From Acaudatibacter sp050729515 (GTDB taxonomy: Bacteria; Pseudomonadota; Alphaproteobacteria; Caulobacterales; Caulobacteraceae), in the NCBI GenBank assembly GCA_050729515.1, contig JBOHLG010000010.1, forward strand, positions 1 to 64,000: DNA of 64,000 bases. The letters run 5' to 3'. Below are positions 25,369-35,719 of this stretch, piece after piece. The notes beneath the pieces were generated by a model that searched no databases, was not told where the DNA came from, and saw only the letters and a list, made by a program, of their open reading frames with translations. Numbering within the stretch: position 1 is the first letter of the stretch; each line of letters begins with the position of its first letter. Position numbers and translations under genes: made by a program.

Positions 25369-26868
25369 ATGATGCTTGCTCCACGCCCCGATCTTTCCGC
25401 CAACACGGCGCCCTACGAGACGATCCCTCTCATCAAACCAACGGGATTTCGCGAGTATGACGCGCGCTGGCGCCTCGGCGAGGAGATCAGCCTTCTCGGA
25501 ATCGAAGCCCTGGGCCTGGGAATCGGAACCTACATCGCCTCTCTAGGGCGCTCCCGCATCGTCGTGGGGCACGACTTCCGCTCCTACTCGCTGTCGGTCA
25601 AACAGGCGCTTTCCCTGGGACTAGTGAGGGCCGGGTGCGAGGTCCTCGACATTGGCCTCTGTCTCTCGCCAACCGCCTATTTCGCCCAGTTCGATCTCAG
25701 CGCCCCCGCGGTCGCCATGGTCACCGCCAGCCATAATGAAAACGGCTGGACCGGCGTGAAGATGGGCGCGGAGCCACCGCTCACCTTTGGGCCGGAGGAG
25801 ATCGGCAAGCTCAAGGCGATCGTCGAGTCCGGGGCGTTCGTCGAGCGTCCGGGCGGCTCTCTCGCCGAGGTTGAGGGCGTTGCGGAGCGCTATATCGCCG
25901 ATGTCGCGACGCGCTGCTCGCTCTCCAGGCCCCTCAAGGCGATCTGCGCCTGCGGCAACGGCACGGCCAGCGCTTTCGCCCCCGAGGCGCTCCGCCGCAT
26001 GGGCGCCGAGGTCGTGGAGGTGGACTGCGACCTCGATTGGAATTTTCCGCGCTACAATCCCAATCCCGAGGACGCCGCGATGCTCTCGGCCATGGGACGC
26101 GCGGTGCGCGAGACGGGAGCCGACCTCGCCCTGGGATTCGATGGCGATGGCGACCGTTGCGGGGTAGTGGACGACGCGGGCGAGGAGATCTTCGCCGACA
26201 AGATGGGGCTTCTCATCGCCCGCGACCTCGCACCTCGCCATCCGGGCGCCAAATTCGTCGTCGACGTAAAATCAACCGGCCTTTTCGCCTCCGATCCGGT
26301 CCTTGCGGCCAACGGCGCCAGCACGCTCTATTGGAAGACCGGCCACAGCTACATCAAGCGCAAGACCGCTGAGATCGGGGCCCTGGCCGGCTTCGAGAAG
26401 TCCGGCCATTTTTTCTTCGGCCCTCCGCTCGGACGAGGGTACGATTGCGCCCTCACCGCAGCAGCGGCGATCCTTTCGATGCTGCAGCGGAACTCCGGCA
26501 AGAAGCTCAGCGAATTAAGACGCGAGCTGCCTCCCGCCTTCACCTCCCTCACGATGAGTCCGCACTGCGCCGACGAAGTGAAGTACGATGTCGTCGACGA
26601 GGTCACCGCGGAATACGAAAGCTTGGCCTCATCCGGCGGCTCGATCCTGGACCGCCGCATCGCCGAGGTGACGACGGTCAACGGCGTGCGCGTGGCCCTT
26701 GAGGACGGCTCCTGGCTTTTGGTGCGCGCCTCCTCCAACAAGCCGGAACTGGTCGTGGTGGTCGAGAGCATCCGCTCGGCCGACGACATGCGGGCTCTCT
26801 TTCGCCAGGAAGTGAAGCCCAGGCTTGGCCGCCGGCCAGAGATCGGGGCATACAACCAGGAAATCTGA
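25369..26868 (+). CDS. Phosphomannomutase/phosphoglucomutase
   Basis: The 499-residue alpha-D-phosphohexomutase interconverts 1- and 6-phosphates of mannose and/or glucose. The phosphoserine loop is TASHNENGWTG (Ser121), the metal loop DGDGDR at 258-263, a sugar-binding GFEKSGHFFFG near 345 and the phosphate-binding RASSNKPELVVVVES near the C-terminus. It is longer than GlmM and of the AlgC/ManB type. It starts the sugar-nucleotide block that includes ugd, glmM, glmS and galU. Mannose versus glucose preference is not decidable from sequence. Confidence 0.9.
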   Translation: MMLAPRPDLSANTAPYETIPLIKPTGFREYDARWRLGEEISLLGIEALGLGIGTYIASLGRSRIVVGHDFRSYSLSVKQALSLGLVRAGCEVLDIGLCLSPTAYFAQFDLSAPAVAMVTASHNENGWTGVKMGAEPPLTFGPEEIGKLKAIVESGAFVERPGGSLAEVEGVAERYIADVATRCSLSRPLKAICACGNGTASAFAPEALRRMGAEVVEVDCDLDWNFPRYNPNPEDAAMLSAMGRAVRETGADLALGFDGDGDRCGVVDDAGEEIFADKMGLLIARDLAPRHPGAKFVVDVKSTGLFASDPVLAANGASTLYWKTGHSYIKRKTAEIGALAGFEKSGHFFFGPPLGRGYDCALTAAAAILSMLQRNSGKKLSELRRELPPAFTSLTMSPHCADEVKYDVVDEVTAEYESLASSGGSILDRRIAEVTTVNGVRVALEDGSWLLVRASSNKPELVVVVESIRSADDMRALFRQEVKPRLGRRPEIGAYNQEI

Positions 26869-26913
26869 CCCCGCCCGCGGGCTTCATCGCCGGGCTCATC
26901 GGGAGAGCGAGCC

Positions 26914-28215
26914 ATGCGCGTGGCGATGATCGGGACAGGATATGTGGGCCTGGTTTCGGGCGTCTGCTTCGCCGATTTCGGTCACAGCGTGGTCTGCATC
27001 GACGTCGACGATGGCAAGATCGAAAGGCTGCGTCAGGGCGTCATGCCGATCTACGAGCCCGGGTTGTCGGCGCTTGTCGAACGCAACGTCTCCCAGGGCC
27101 GGCTCACCTTCACCCACAGGCTCGAAGAGGCGGTGGGCGAGGCCGAGGCCGTTTTCATCGCCGTGGGGACCCCCTCGAGGCGTGGCGACGGCCATGCCGA
27201 TCTCTCCTATGTGCAGGATGCGGCCCGCCGCATTGCGCCCCTGCTTCGGGGATTCACCGTGGTGGTGACCAAGTCCACGGTGCCGGTCGGCGCCGGCGAC
27301 GAAATCGACGCCCTCATCCGGGGCGCGGCGCCCGAGGCGGATTTCGCCGTGGTCTCCAATCCGGAGTTCCTCCGCGAGGGATCGGCGATCGAGGACTTCA
27401 AGCGTCCTGATCGGGTCGTGGTCGGCCTGGAGGACGATCGCGCCCGCCCGGTCATGGCTGAGCTCTATCGGCCGCTGAGCCTCAACGAGACCCCGATGAT
27501 GATCACCGATCGGCGAACCTCCGAGCTCATCAAGTATGCGTCCAACGCCTTCCTGGCCATGAAGATCACCTTCATCAATGAGATGGCCGATCTGTGCGAG
27601 AAGCTGGGGACGGACGTTCAGCAACTCGCCAGAGGCGTCGGACTCGACAAGCGGATCGGACCGAAGTTCCTCCATGCGGGGCCGGGCTACGGCGGCTCGT
27701 GCTTCCCCAAGGACACCTTGGCCTTGATCCGCACCGCCCGCGACGCCGGTTCACCGGTGCGCCTGGTGGAGGCCACGGCGCGGATCAACGCCGAGCGAAA
27801 GGCCGCCATGGCTGGCCGGGTGGCCGAGGTCATGGGCGGCGAGCTCAAGGGAAAGACGATCGGCGTGCTCGGCCTCACCTACAAGCCGAACACCGACGAC
27901 ATGCGGGCTGCGCCCTCGCTGGAGATTGTTCCGGGGTTGAAGGCCCTAGGCGCGAGGATCCAGGCCTTCGACCCCGAAGCGCGGGAGGCCCGCCAGTTGC
28001 TGCGCGACATCGATTATATGGACGGGCCCTATGAGGCGGTGACCGACGCCGACGCCGTCCTGATTCTCACGGAGTGGGATCAATTCCGCGCCCTCGACCT
28101 TGACCGAGTCCGCCTCCTGGTCCGCTCTCCGGTGCTCATCGACCTGCGCAACATCTATCGACCCGAGGAGGTGCGCGGGCGGGGATTCACCTACTTCAGC
28201 CTCGGAAGACCATGA
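26914..28215 (+). CDS. ugd: UDP-glucose 6-dehydrogenase
   Basis: The 433-residue enzyme oxidises UDP-glucose to UDP-glucuronate with two NAD+. It has the N-terminal Rossmann motif GTGYVGLVSG (7-16), Lys207 in SELIKYASNAF, and the catalytic Cys263 in GPGYGGSCFPKD. GLTYKPNTDDMR marks the C-terminal domain. It follows the phosphohexomutase by 45 bases. UDP-glucose would come from GalU (32478-33368). The stop codon lies inside the first copy of a 33-bp tandem repeat. Confidence 0.96.
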   Translation: MRVAMIGTGYVGLVSGVCFADFGHSVVCIDVDDGKIERLRQGVMPIYEPGLSALVERNVSQGRLTFTHRLEEAVGEAEAVFIAVGTPSRRGDGHADLSYVQDAARRIAPLLRGFTVVVTKSTVPVGAGDEIDALIRGAAPEADFAVVSNPEFLREGSAIEDFKRPDRVVVGLEDDRARPVMAELYRPLSLNETPMMITDRRTSELIKYASNAFLAMKITFINEMADLCEKLGTDVQQLARGVGLDKRIGPKFLHAGPGYGGSCFPKDTLALIRTARDAGSPVRLVEATARINAERKAAMAGRVAEVMGGELKGKTIGVLGLTYKPNTDDMRAAPSLEIVPGLKALGARIQAFDPEAREARQLLRDIDYMDGPYEAVTDADAVLILTEWDQFRALDLDRVRLLVRSPVLIDLRNIYRPEEVRGRGFTYFSLGRP

Positions 28216-28290
28216 GGCGGCAGGTTCTTCAGCCTCGGAAGACCATGAGTCGGCAGGTTCTTCAGCCTCGGAAGACCATGAGTCGGCAGG
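28195..28290. repeat. 33-bp tandem repeat over the ugd stop codon
   Basis: Three copies start at 28195, 28228 and 28261 (33, 33 and 30 bases), each containing TTCAGCCTCGGAAGACCATG and AG-CGGCAGG. Copy 1 encodes the last residues of ugd (FSLGRP) and its stop. The copies are nearly identical, suggesting recent slippage or duplication. The junctions GGTTCTTC/GAAGACC can fold into hairpins at 28223-28244 and 28256-28277. The remaining bases to 28403 hold no evident gene. Confidence 0.9.
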
Positions 28291-28403
28291 TGCAATGCTG
28301 AGGAAGTGGTCGAGTGCGGTCTGGACCCCGCAAAGTTCGATATTGTGGAGACAGCGGCCGAGTTCAGCCGCCCTCCTCCCGATCTCTGCGCCGGCAGGCG
28401 AGT

Positions 28404-29048
28404 TCATGAGGCGCCCTCGTTGAGGCTCAGGACCTTGCGGCCCCATCCGCCAGCAAGGACGATACTGATCGATGCGGGACTGACCTCAAAGTGGCCCAGT
28501 CGGTCGAGAGAGAGACCGAGTGCGCCCGCGACCGCTAGTTTGATCACCTCGCCGTGGGTCACCGCTGCGGCGCCGCCGTCCGGGAAGCGCGCCCGCACCT
28601 CTTCCATCCACGCAGCCAGCCGGGCCGCCACCTCGACCAGGCTCTCTCCGCGCGGAGGCCGCGCCTGGGACCGGCGCCTGTTCCACAGTTTCCAGTTCGG
28701 GTCGGCGTGCAAGGCTTCAAACTCGAGCCCGGTCCAATCGCCCATGTCGACCTCGTTGAGCGCCTCGACGACGCCAGGGGCCAGACCCAGCGTACGACCG
28801 ATCTCCGCGGCGGTCTCAAGCGCCCTGGGCAGCGGGCTCGAATAGAGCACGGCGATCTGTTCGCGTTTTAGGCGAGCGGCGGTAAGGCGCGCCTGCGCGA
28901 CGCCTTCGGCGCTAAGGCTGACGCCCGCCATCCGCCCGCAAAGGACGCGATCGAGTTGGTCGTGGGCGCCGTGCCTGACGAAGTAGAATCGGGTGGTCCC
29001 GCGGCTGGACCGGCCGGCTACGCTTGAAGCGGAAGGGGCTTTGGCCAT
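28404..29048 (-). CDS. Histidine phosphatase family protein
   Basis: The 214-residue protein belongs to the phosphoglycerate mutase-like superfamily. The catalytic RHG is at 25-27 (FYFVRHGAHDQ), followed by YSSPLPRALETA, the acid in NEVDMGDWTGLEFEAL and the second His in AAVTHGEVIKLAV. MGDWTGLEFEA suggests a CobC/GpmB-type phosphatase rather than a glycolytic mutase. A Ser/Arg-rich N-terminal leader of about 18 residues precedes the domain. Substrate unknown; it sits between ugd and glmM, so a phosphosugar is possible. Confidence 0.85.
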   Translation of the reverse strand: MAKAPSASSVAGRSSRGTTRFYFVRHGAHDQLDRVLCGRMAGVSLSAEGVAQARLTAARLKREQIAVLYSSPLPRALETAAEIGRTLGLAPGVVEALNEVDMGDWTGLEFEALHADPNWKLWNRRRSQARPPRGESLVEVAARLAAWMEEVRARFPDGGAAAVTHGEVIKLAVAGALGLSLDRLGHFEVSPASISIVLAGGWGRKVLSLNEGAS

Positions 29049-29141
29049 CGCGCTCCCGAAGTCGTTTTTGCGGCGAGGGTCTCTGCGGCCGACCCGTCTC
29101 TGGAAGCCAACCCTCCGGAAGACGCGATGTTCCGCTTCGGC

Positions 29142-30494
29142 TCAGCCGACGGCGGCGCGCACCGCCCCGGCGATTTCCTTGACCAATTGACCGATCAGCT
29201 TCTCGTCATCGCCCTCGGCCATGATGCGGATGAGGGGCTCGGTGCCCGAGGCCCGAACCAGGATGCGGCCGGAGCCGTTCAGCCTCCCCTCGGCCTCGGC
29301 GATGGCGGCTTTCACCTCGGGCGCCTCGAGCGGAGAGCCCTTTCCAAACCTGACGTTTTCCAGCTTCTGGGGAGCGGGCTCGAACTGCCGGGCGAGCGCG
29401 CTCATCGGCTGCTCGCGCCGCACCAGTTCGGCCATCACCTGTAGGCCGGCGATGAGGCCGTCTCCGGTGGTTGAATAGTCGGAGAAGATGATGTGCCCGG
29501 AGGACTCGCCGCCGAGGTTGAACTTGCCTTCCCGCATCCGGGCCATCACCGAGCGGTCGCCGACAGGGGTCCTTTCCAGATTCAGTCCGCGTTCGGCGAG
29601 GAACCGCTCGAGCCCGAGATTGGACATGACCGTCGCCACCACTCCACCGCCGGCGAGCCGGCCCTTCTCAGCCCACGAAGAGGCGATGAGGGCCATGATT
29701 TGGTCGCCGTCGACGAGGACGCCCTTCTCGTCGCAGATGATCAGGCGGTCGGCGTCCCCATCGAGCGCCAGTCCGATGTCGGCGCGGTAGTCGCGGACCG
29801 CCTTGACCACGGCCGCCGGATGGGTCGAGCCGACCTCGTCATTGATGTTGCAGCCGTTGGGCTCGACGCCGATCTCCACCACCTCGGCGCCGAGCTCGTA
29901 GAGGGCGGTCGGAGCAACCTTGTAGGCCGCGCCATTGGCGCAATCGACCACCACCCGAAGGCCATTGAGGCTGAGCGAACGCGGCAGGGTCGCCTTGACG
30001 ATCTCGATATAGCGAGCCTGGGCCTCGTCCATACGCGCCACCCGGCCAAGCTCCTTGGGCGAGGCGAGGCCCTCCTGCAGGCCTTCGTCCATGATCGCCT
30101 CGATCTTCGCCTCGGTCTCGTCGGAGAGCTTGTAGCCGTCCGGCCCGAAGAGCTTGATGCCGTTGTCGGCGAAGTCATTGTGCGAGGCGCTAATCATCAC
30201 CCCAAGGTCGGCGCGCATCGAGCGGGTCATCATCGCCACCGCGGGCGTGGGAAGCGGGCCAAAGAGCCGCACGTCCATCCCGACGCTGGTGAATCCCGCC
30301 ACCAGGGCCGGCTCGATCATATAGCCGGAAAGGCGCGTGTCCTTGCCGATCACCACCAGGTGCCGGCGATCGCCGCCGGAGCGGAAGAGCTTGCCGGCCG
30401 CCAGCCCCACGCGCAGCGAGACCTCGGCGTTCATCGGAAAGAGGTTGGCGCGGCCGCGGATGCCGTCGGTTCCGAAATAGGCGCGGTGGACCAT
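29142..30494 (-). CDS. glmM: Phosphoglucosamine mutase
   Basis: The 450-residue enzyme converts glucosamine-6-P to glucosamine-1-P for UDP-GlcNAc. The N-terminal YFGTDGIRGRAN, catalytic Ser104 in ISASHNDFADNGIK, metal loop LALDGDADR and phosphate-binding RASGTEPLIRIMAE near the end are diagnostic. It is transcribed away from glmS, which starts 157 bases away and supplies its substrate. In many bacteria glmM follows folP or ftsH; here it pairs with glmS. Confidence 0.96.
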   Translation of the reverse strand: MVHRAYFGTDGIRGRANLFPMNAEVSLRVGLAAGKLFRSGGDRRHLVVIGKDTRLSGYMIEPALVAGFTSVGMDVRLFGPLPTPAVAMMTRSMRADLGVMISASHNDFADNGIKLFGPDGYKLSDETEAKIEAIMDEGLQEGLASPKELGRVARMDEAQARYIEIVKATLPRSLSLNGLRVVVDCANGAAYKVAPTALYELGAEVVEIGVEPNGCNINDEVGSTHPAAVVKAVRDYRADIGLALDGDADRLIICDEKGVLVDGDQIMALIASSWAEKGRLAGGGVVATVMSNLGLERFLAERGLNLERTPVGDRSVMARMREGKFNLGGESSGHIIFSDYSTTGDGLIAGLQVMAELVRREQPMSALARQFEPAPQKLENVRFGKGSPLEAPEVKAAIAEAEGRLNGSGRILVRASGTEPLIRIMAEGDDEKLIGQLVKEIAGAVRAAVG

Positions 30495-30618
30495 GCTCCC
30501 TCGTCAGTCTCGACCAGCCCAATACGTGGCCATGAGGAATCTCGGGGCCATCTTATAGTGCCGCTCTTAGGCGAATGCTAAAGGCCTTGCGCTCATGATC
30601 GGATCACCATCTTAGGGC

Positions 30619-30638
30619 CGGCCGCAAATGGGCGGCCG
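30619..30638 (+). promoter_or_regulatory. Hairpin in the glmS leader
   Basis: CGGCCGC (30619-30625) and GCGGCCG (30632-30638) form a perfect 7-bp stem with a 6-base loop, 12 bases before the glmS ATG. The ribosome site GAGAGGCGA overlaps its 3' edge. It might affect glmS translation; no glmS ribozyme is expected or seen. Confidence 0.35.
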
Positions 30639-30650
30639 AGAGGCGAAGTC

Positions 30651-32465
<1,815 letters not shown>

Positions 32466-32477
32466 GTCGAAGGGACT

Positions 32478-33368
32478 GTGCCCGCGAAAGTGAAAAAGGC
32501 GGTGATCCCGGCGGCTGGGCTCGGAACGCGCACTCTGCCCGCCTCCAGGACCGTTCCCAAGAACCTCCTCAACGTGTTCGACCGGCCGATGATCGCCCAT
32601 GTCGTCTCTGAGGGCCGCGCCTCGGGGATCGAGCACTTCATCCTGGTGGTCGGCCGCGGCCAGGGGGCGATCGAGGACGAGTTCGACCACGCCTTCGAAC
32701 TCGAGGCGACGCTCGCCGCCCAGGGCAAGGCGCAGGCCCTCGCCCCGCTCCTTTCCGAACTCGGCGAACCTGGAGAGTTCAGCTTCATTCGCCAGATGAA
32801 CCCCGGAGGCCTAGGTCACGCCGTATGGTGCGCGCGCCACCTGATCGGCGCGGAGCCCTTCGCCGTCATGTTGCCCGACATGCTCAAGGCCTCTGATCCG
32901 CCGGCGCTGGCCCAGCTCATCGCCGCCCAAGCCGAGGTCGGCGGCAATGTGGTACTGGTCGAGGAGACGCCTCCAGGCCAGACGCATCGCTACGGCATCG
33001 TCGATCTGGGCGAAACCGCTCCAGGCTCCCAAGGACGTCTCCGACGCCTGGTAGGCATGGTCGAAAAGCCGCCGCCGGGAACCGAGCCCTCCAACCTCTT
33101 CATCAGCGGCCGCTACGTCCTCGAGCCCGAGATCTTCCAAGTTCTGGGGCGCAAGGAGAAAGGGGCCTTGGGCGAGATCCAGCTCACCGACGCCATGCTG
33201 CGCCTGATCGAAAACCGTCCCTTCCACGCCCTGGAGTTCGCCGGCGAGGGTTTCGATTGCGGCGACATCGCCGGCCTTCTGAAGGCCAATCTCGCCTTCG
33301 CCCTCGCCGACCCGAAATTCGGAGCCGAAGCGCGCCAGATCCTCTCCGAGCGCCTGGCTCGCGACTGA
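32478..33368 (+). CDS. galU: UTP--glucose-1-phosphate uridylyltransferase
   Basis: The 296-residue enzyme makes UDP-glucose from UTP and glucose-1-P. The N-terminal nucleotide-binding motif is PAAGLGTRTLPAS with VPKNLL. Further blocks are FILVVGRGQGAIEDEFD, PGGLGHAVWCARH, FAVMLPDM (the Asp of the metal site), VGMVEKPPPGTEPSN and GEIQLTDAM. GTG 32478 is the start, 12 bases after glmS. It supplies Ugd and the glycosyltransferases downstream. Confidence 0.94.
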   Translation: MPAKVKKAVIPAAGLGTRTLPASRTVPKNLLNVFDRPMIAHVVSEGRASGIEHFILVVGRGQGAIEDEFDHAFELEATLAAQGKAQALAPLLSELGEPGEFSFIRQMNPGGLGHAVWCARHLIGAEPFAVMLPDMLKASDPPALAQLIAAQAEVGGNVVLVEETPPGQTHRYGIVDLGETAPGSQGRLRRLVGMVEKPPPGTEPSNLFISGRYVLEPEIFQVLGRKEKGALGEIQLTDAMLRLIENRPFHALEFAGEGFDCGDIAGLLKANLAFALADPKFGAEARQILSERLARD

Positions 33369-33437
33369 GGGCGAGACCATCGGCGGACGAGCCGCGCGGC
33401 TGGGCTCGATTTCCGCTACGCAACGCTTCCTCATGGC

Positions 33438-34628
33438 TTGGCGCATCGCCCGCCGACGTCGGGAGAACCCCAGATCGCCCTCCTTCCTCGAGATTTCACC
33501 CTCCTGCAGGTCACCCCGAGGCTGGCGGCCGGCGGCGCGGAGCAGGCCGCGATCGATATCGCGACCCTGGTCGCGAGGGCCGGGGCGACGGCGCTCATCG
33601 CCTCGGCAGGCGGCGCCATGGAGGGGGAGCTGGCGCGGACCGGTGGAAGGCTTCTCCGCGGCCCCTACGACGCCAAGGATCCGGCGAGGATCGCGCTCAA
33701 CGCCAGGCGCCTCGAGAACATCATCCGGACCGAGGCAGTGAGTCTCGTCCACGTCCATTCCCGCGCTCCCGCCTTCAGCGCTGCGAGGGCTGCGCGGCGA
33801 ACCGGCGTTCCTCTCTTGACGACCTATCATGGCGCCTATCCGGCCTCCTCGTGGGGAAAGCGCCGTTACAACCGGATCATGACGGCCGGCGCGGCGGTCA
33901 TCGCCCCTTCCCACTTCATCGCCGGCGAGATCGCCCGACAGCACCCCCGCGCCGAGAGTCGCATCGTGATCATTCCGGAGGGGATCGATCTTGGCCGCTT
34001 CGATCCCGATCAGGTTTCACACGAGCGGGTGGCGCAGGCGCGGGCTCAGATGGGCCTCACCGAGGTGGACGGCCCGGTTCTACTCCTCGCCGGACGCTTG
34101 GCGGCGAGCAAGGGTCAGAGCCTCGCCCTTGCCGCGCTCGCCCGCCTTCCGGCTGCGGCGGGCCGGCCGATCCTGGTGTTCGCCGGCGCCGGCGAGGCGC
34201 GCCGTCACGCCCACCTGGCCGCGGCGGCGGCGAGGCTGGGCCTCTCCGACCAAGTCCGCTTCCCCGGAGCCATCGGCGACATGCCGGCGGCCTGGCTCGC
34301 CGCCGACCTCGCCCTGGCGCCCTCCACCGTCCCGGAAGCCTTCGGCCGCACCGCCGCCGAGGCCGCCGCCATGGGCCGGCCGGTCCTCGCCACGGCATGT
34401 GGCGCGCTGCGCGAGACCGTGGCCGACGGCGAGACCGGCTGGCTCGTCGAAAGCCCTGATCCCGACGCCCTCGCGGCGGCCCTCGCCAAAGCTCTGATCG
34501 CCAGGGGGCCGGAATGGGCGCGCATCGGCGCGGAGGCGCGGCGCAGGGCTGCACGTCTCTTCTCGCTTGAGGCCATGGCCGACGCACTCTTCGCTCTCTA
34601 TGGACGGCTGGTGGAGACGCGGCGATGA
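33438..34628 (+). CDS. Glycosyltransferase family 4 protein
   Basis: About 390 residues with the GT-B fold. The N-terminal part has LLQVTPRLAAGGAEQAAIDI and VHVHSRAP, then LLTTYHGAYPAS, VIIPEGIDLGRFDPD, LLLAGRLAASKGQSLALAAL and the donor-binding EAFGRTAAEAAAMGRPVLAT. These are typical of retaining transferases for LPS or exopolysaccharide. The start is uncertain: the frame opens at TTG 33438 and no good ATG precedes the conserved core near residue 20. It overlaps the next gene by four bases. Confidence 0.86.
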   Translation: MAHRPPTSGEPQIALLPRDFTLLQVTPRLAAGGAEQAAIDIATLVARAGATALIASAGGAMEGELARTGGRLLRGPYDAKDPARIALNARRLENIIRTEAVSLVHVHSRAPAFSAARAARRTGVPLLTTYHGAYPASSWGKRRYNRIMTAGAAVIAPSHFIAGEIARQHPRAESRIVIIPEGIDLGRFDPDQVSHERVAQARAQMGLTEVDGPVLLLAGRLAASKGQSLALAALARLPAAAGRPILVFAGAGEARRHAHLAAAAARLGLSDQVRFPGAIGDMPAAWLAADLALAPSTVPEAFGRTAAEAAAMGRPVLATACGALRETVADGETGWLVESPDPDALAAALAKALIARGPEWARIGAEARRRAARLFSLEAMADALFALYGRLVETRR

Positions 34629-35614
34629 AGCGGGCCGACGAGCGGCGCGAGCCGCAAAAGATCCTCGTTATCAAGCTTTCGGCGGTCGGCGATGTCGTCC
34701 TCGCCTTCCCTGCGTTCGAGCGCATCCGCACCGCCCATCCGCGCGCCCAGATCACCCTCCTCACCACCCCGCCTTTCGAGGCCCTGGCGCGCTCGAGCCC
34801 CTTCTTCGATCGGGTGGAGAGCGATGGCCGACCGGCCGGGATCGGCAGTTGGCTGGCGCTCGTCATGCGCCTGAGGGCGGCGCGGTACGACCGGGTCTAT
34901 GATCTCCAGAACAGCTCGCGCACCCGGCTCTACTTCCACGCTCTACGGCCCTTTCCTCCAGCCTGGTCGGGGACGGCGGCGGGTTGCTCGCTGCCCCACA
35001 AAAATCCTGGTCGCATGCGGATGCATGCGCTCGAACGCCAGGCCGAACAGCTCCAGGCGGCCGGCATCTGGCCCGACGCGCCGACCCGGCCCCTCTCGGC
35101 CGCCCCGCCGGACATCTCCTGGATCGTCGCCAAGTCTCCTGCCGCCCGGCCGATCGGCGCGCCCAACCCCAGGCCCATCGCTCTTCTGGTCCCGGGAAGT
35201 TCGGCCCACCGCCCGGAAAAGCGCTGGCCGATCGATCATTACGGCCAGCTCGCCGAGAAGCTTCAAAACGAGGGCTTCGACATCGTCGTCATCGGCGCGC
35301 TCGCCGAGAGCGATCTCGCCCGCGTCATCCAGCGCCGCGCGCCCAGAACCCGCGACCTCACCGGGCGCACCGATTTTTTCCAGGTCGCCGCGCTTGGGAC
35401 CAGGGCGGCGCTGGCGGTGGGCAACGACACCGGCCCGGTGCACCTCATCGCCGCCGCCGGGGCGCCAGTCATCTCGCTCTTCTCCTCGGCTTCGGATCCC
35501 GCCCTTTCCGGTCCAAGGGGCCACGTCACCGTCTTCCAGGCCGCGGACCTCAAGGACGTCCCGGTGGAGACCGTTCTGGAAGCCTCCCTTCGACTCGCTA
35601 AGAGGACCCTCTGA
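34625..35614 (+). CDS. Glycosyltransferase family 9 protein
   Basis: The 329-residue protein shows the heptosyltransferase pattern: KILVIKLSAVGDVVLAFPAF at the N-terminus, YDLQNSSRT, then LLVPGSSAHRPEKRWPIDHY, a Rossmann-like IVVIGALAESD and the donor-site AVGNDTGPVHLIAAAG with SLFSSASDP. It adds a heptose or related sugar to LPS core in the family. ATG 34625 overlaps the GT4 stop, so translation is coupled. Acceptor unknown. Confidence 0.89.
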   Translation: MKRADERREPQKILVIKLSAVGDVVLAFPAFERIRTAHPRAQITLLTTPPFEALARSSPFFDRVESDGRPAGIGSWLALVMRLRAARYDRVYDLQNSSRTRLYFHALRPFPPAWSGTAAGCSLPHKNPGRMRMHALERQAEQLQAAGIWPDAPTRPLSAAPPDISWIVAKSPAARPIGAPNPRPIALLVPGSSAHRPEKRWPIDHYGQLAEKLQNEGFDIVVIGALAESDLARVIQRRAPRTRDLTGRTDFFQVAALGTRAALAVGNDTGPVHLIAAAGAPVISLFSSASDPALSGPRGHVTVFQAADLKDVPVETVLEASLRLAKRTL

Positions 35615-35701
35615 CCCCGGCCGCTTGATCGGCGAAGGTCCCTTGGTCATATACTCGCAAGGAGGGAGGGCTATCTTCGCCTTTCCCGCCGGAACAACCC
35701 T

Positions 35702-35719
35702 GGAGGAGCACTGCCTATT
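35702..35719 (+). promoter_or_regulatory. Ribosome site and AUU start codon of infC
   Basis: GGAGGAG (35702-35708) stands 8 bases before ATT (35717-35719), in frame with the conserved IF-3 N-terminus. No ATG, GTG or TTG lies in frame between the preceding stop and 35828, which is already inside the domain. AUU is the known start of infC in other bacteria and allows IF-3 to repress its own synthesis. Confidence 0.85.

Noticed and set aside
28212..28301. 29-codon frame made of the tandem repeats (MRRQVLQPRKT repeated)
   Set aside because: It arises automatically from a 33-base repeat, has no independent ribosome site and no conserved features.
33433..33437. ATG 33433 as start of the GT4 gene
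   Set aside because: It is in a different frame from the conserved glycosyltransferase; the real start must be TTG 33438 or a nearby non-ATG codon.
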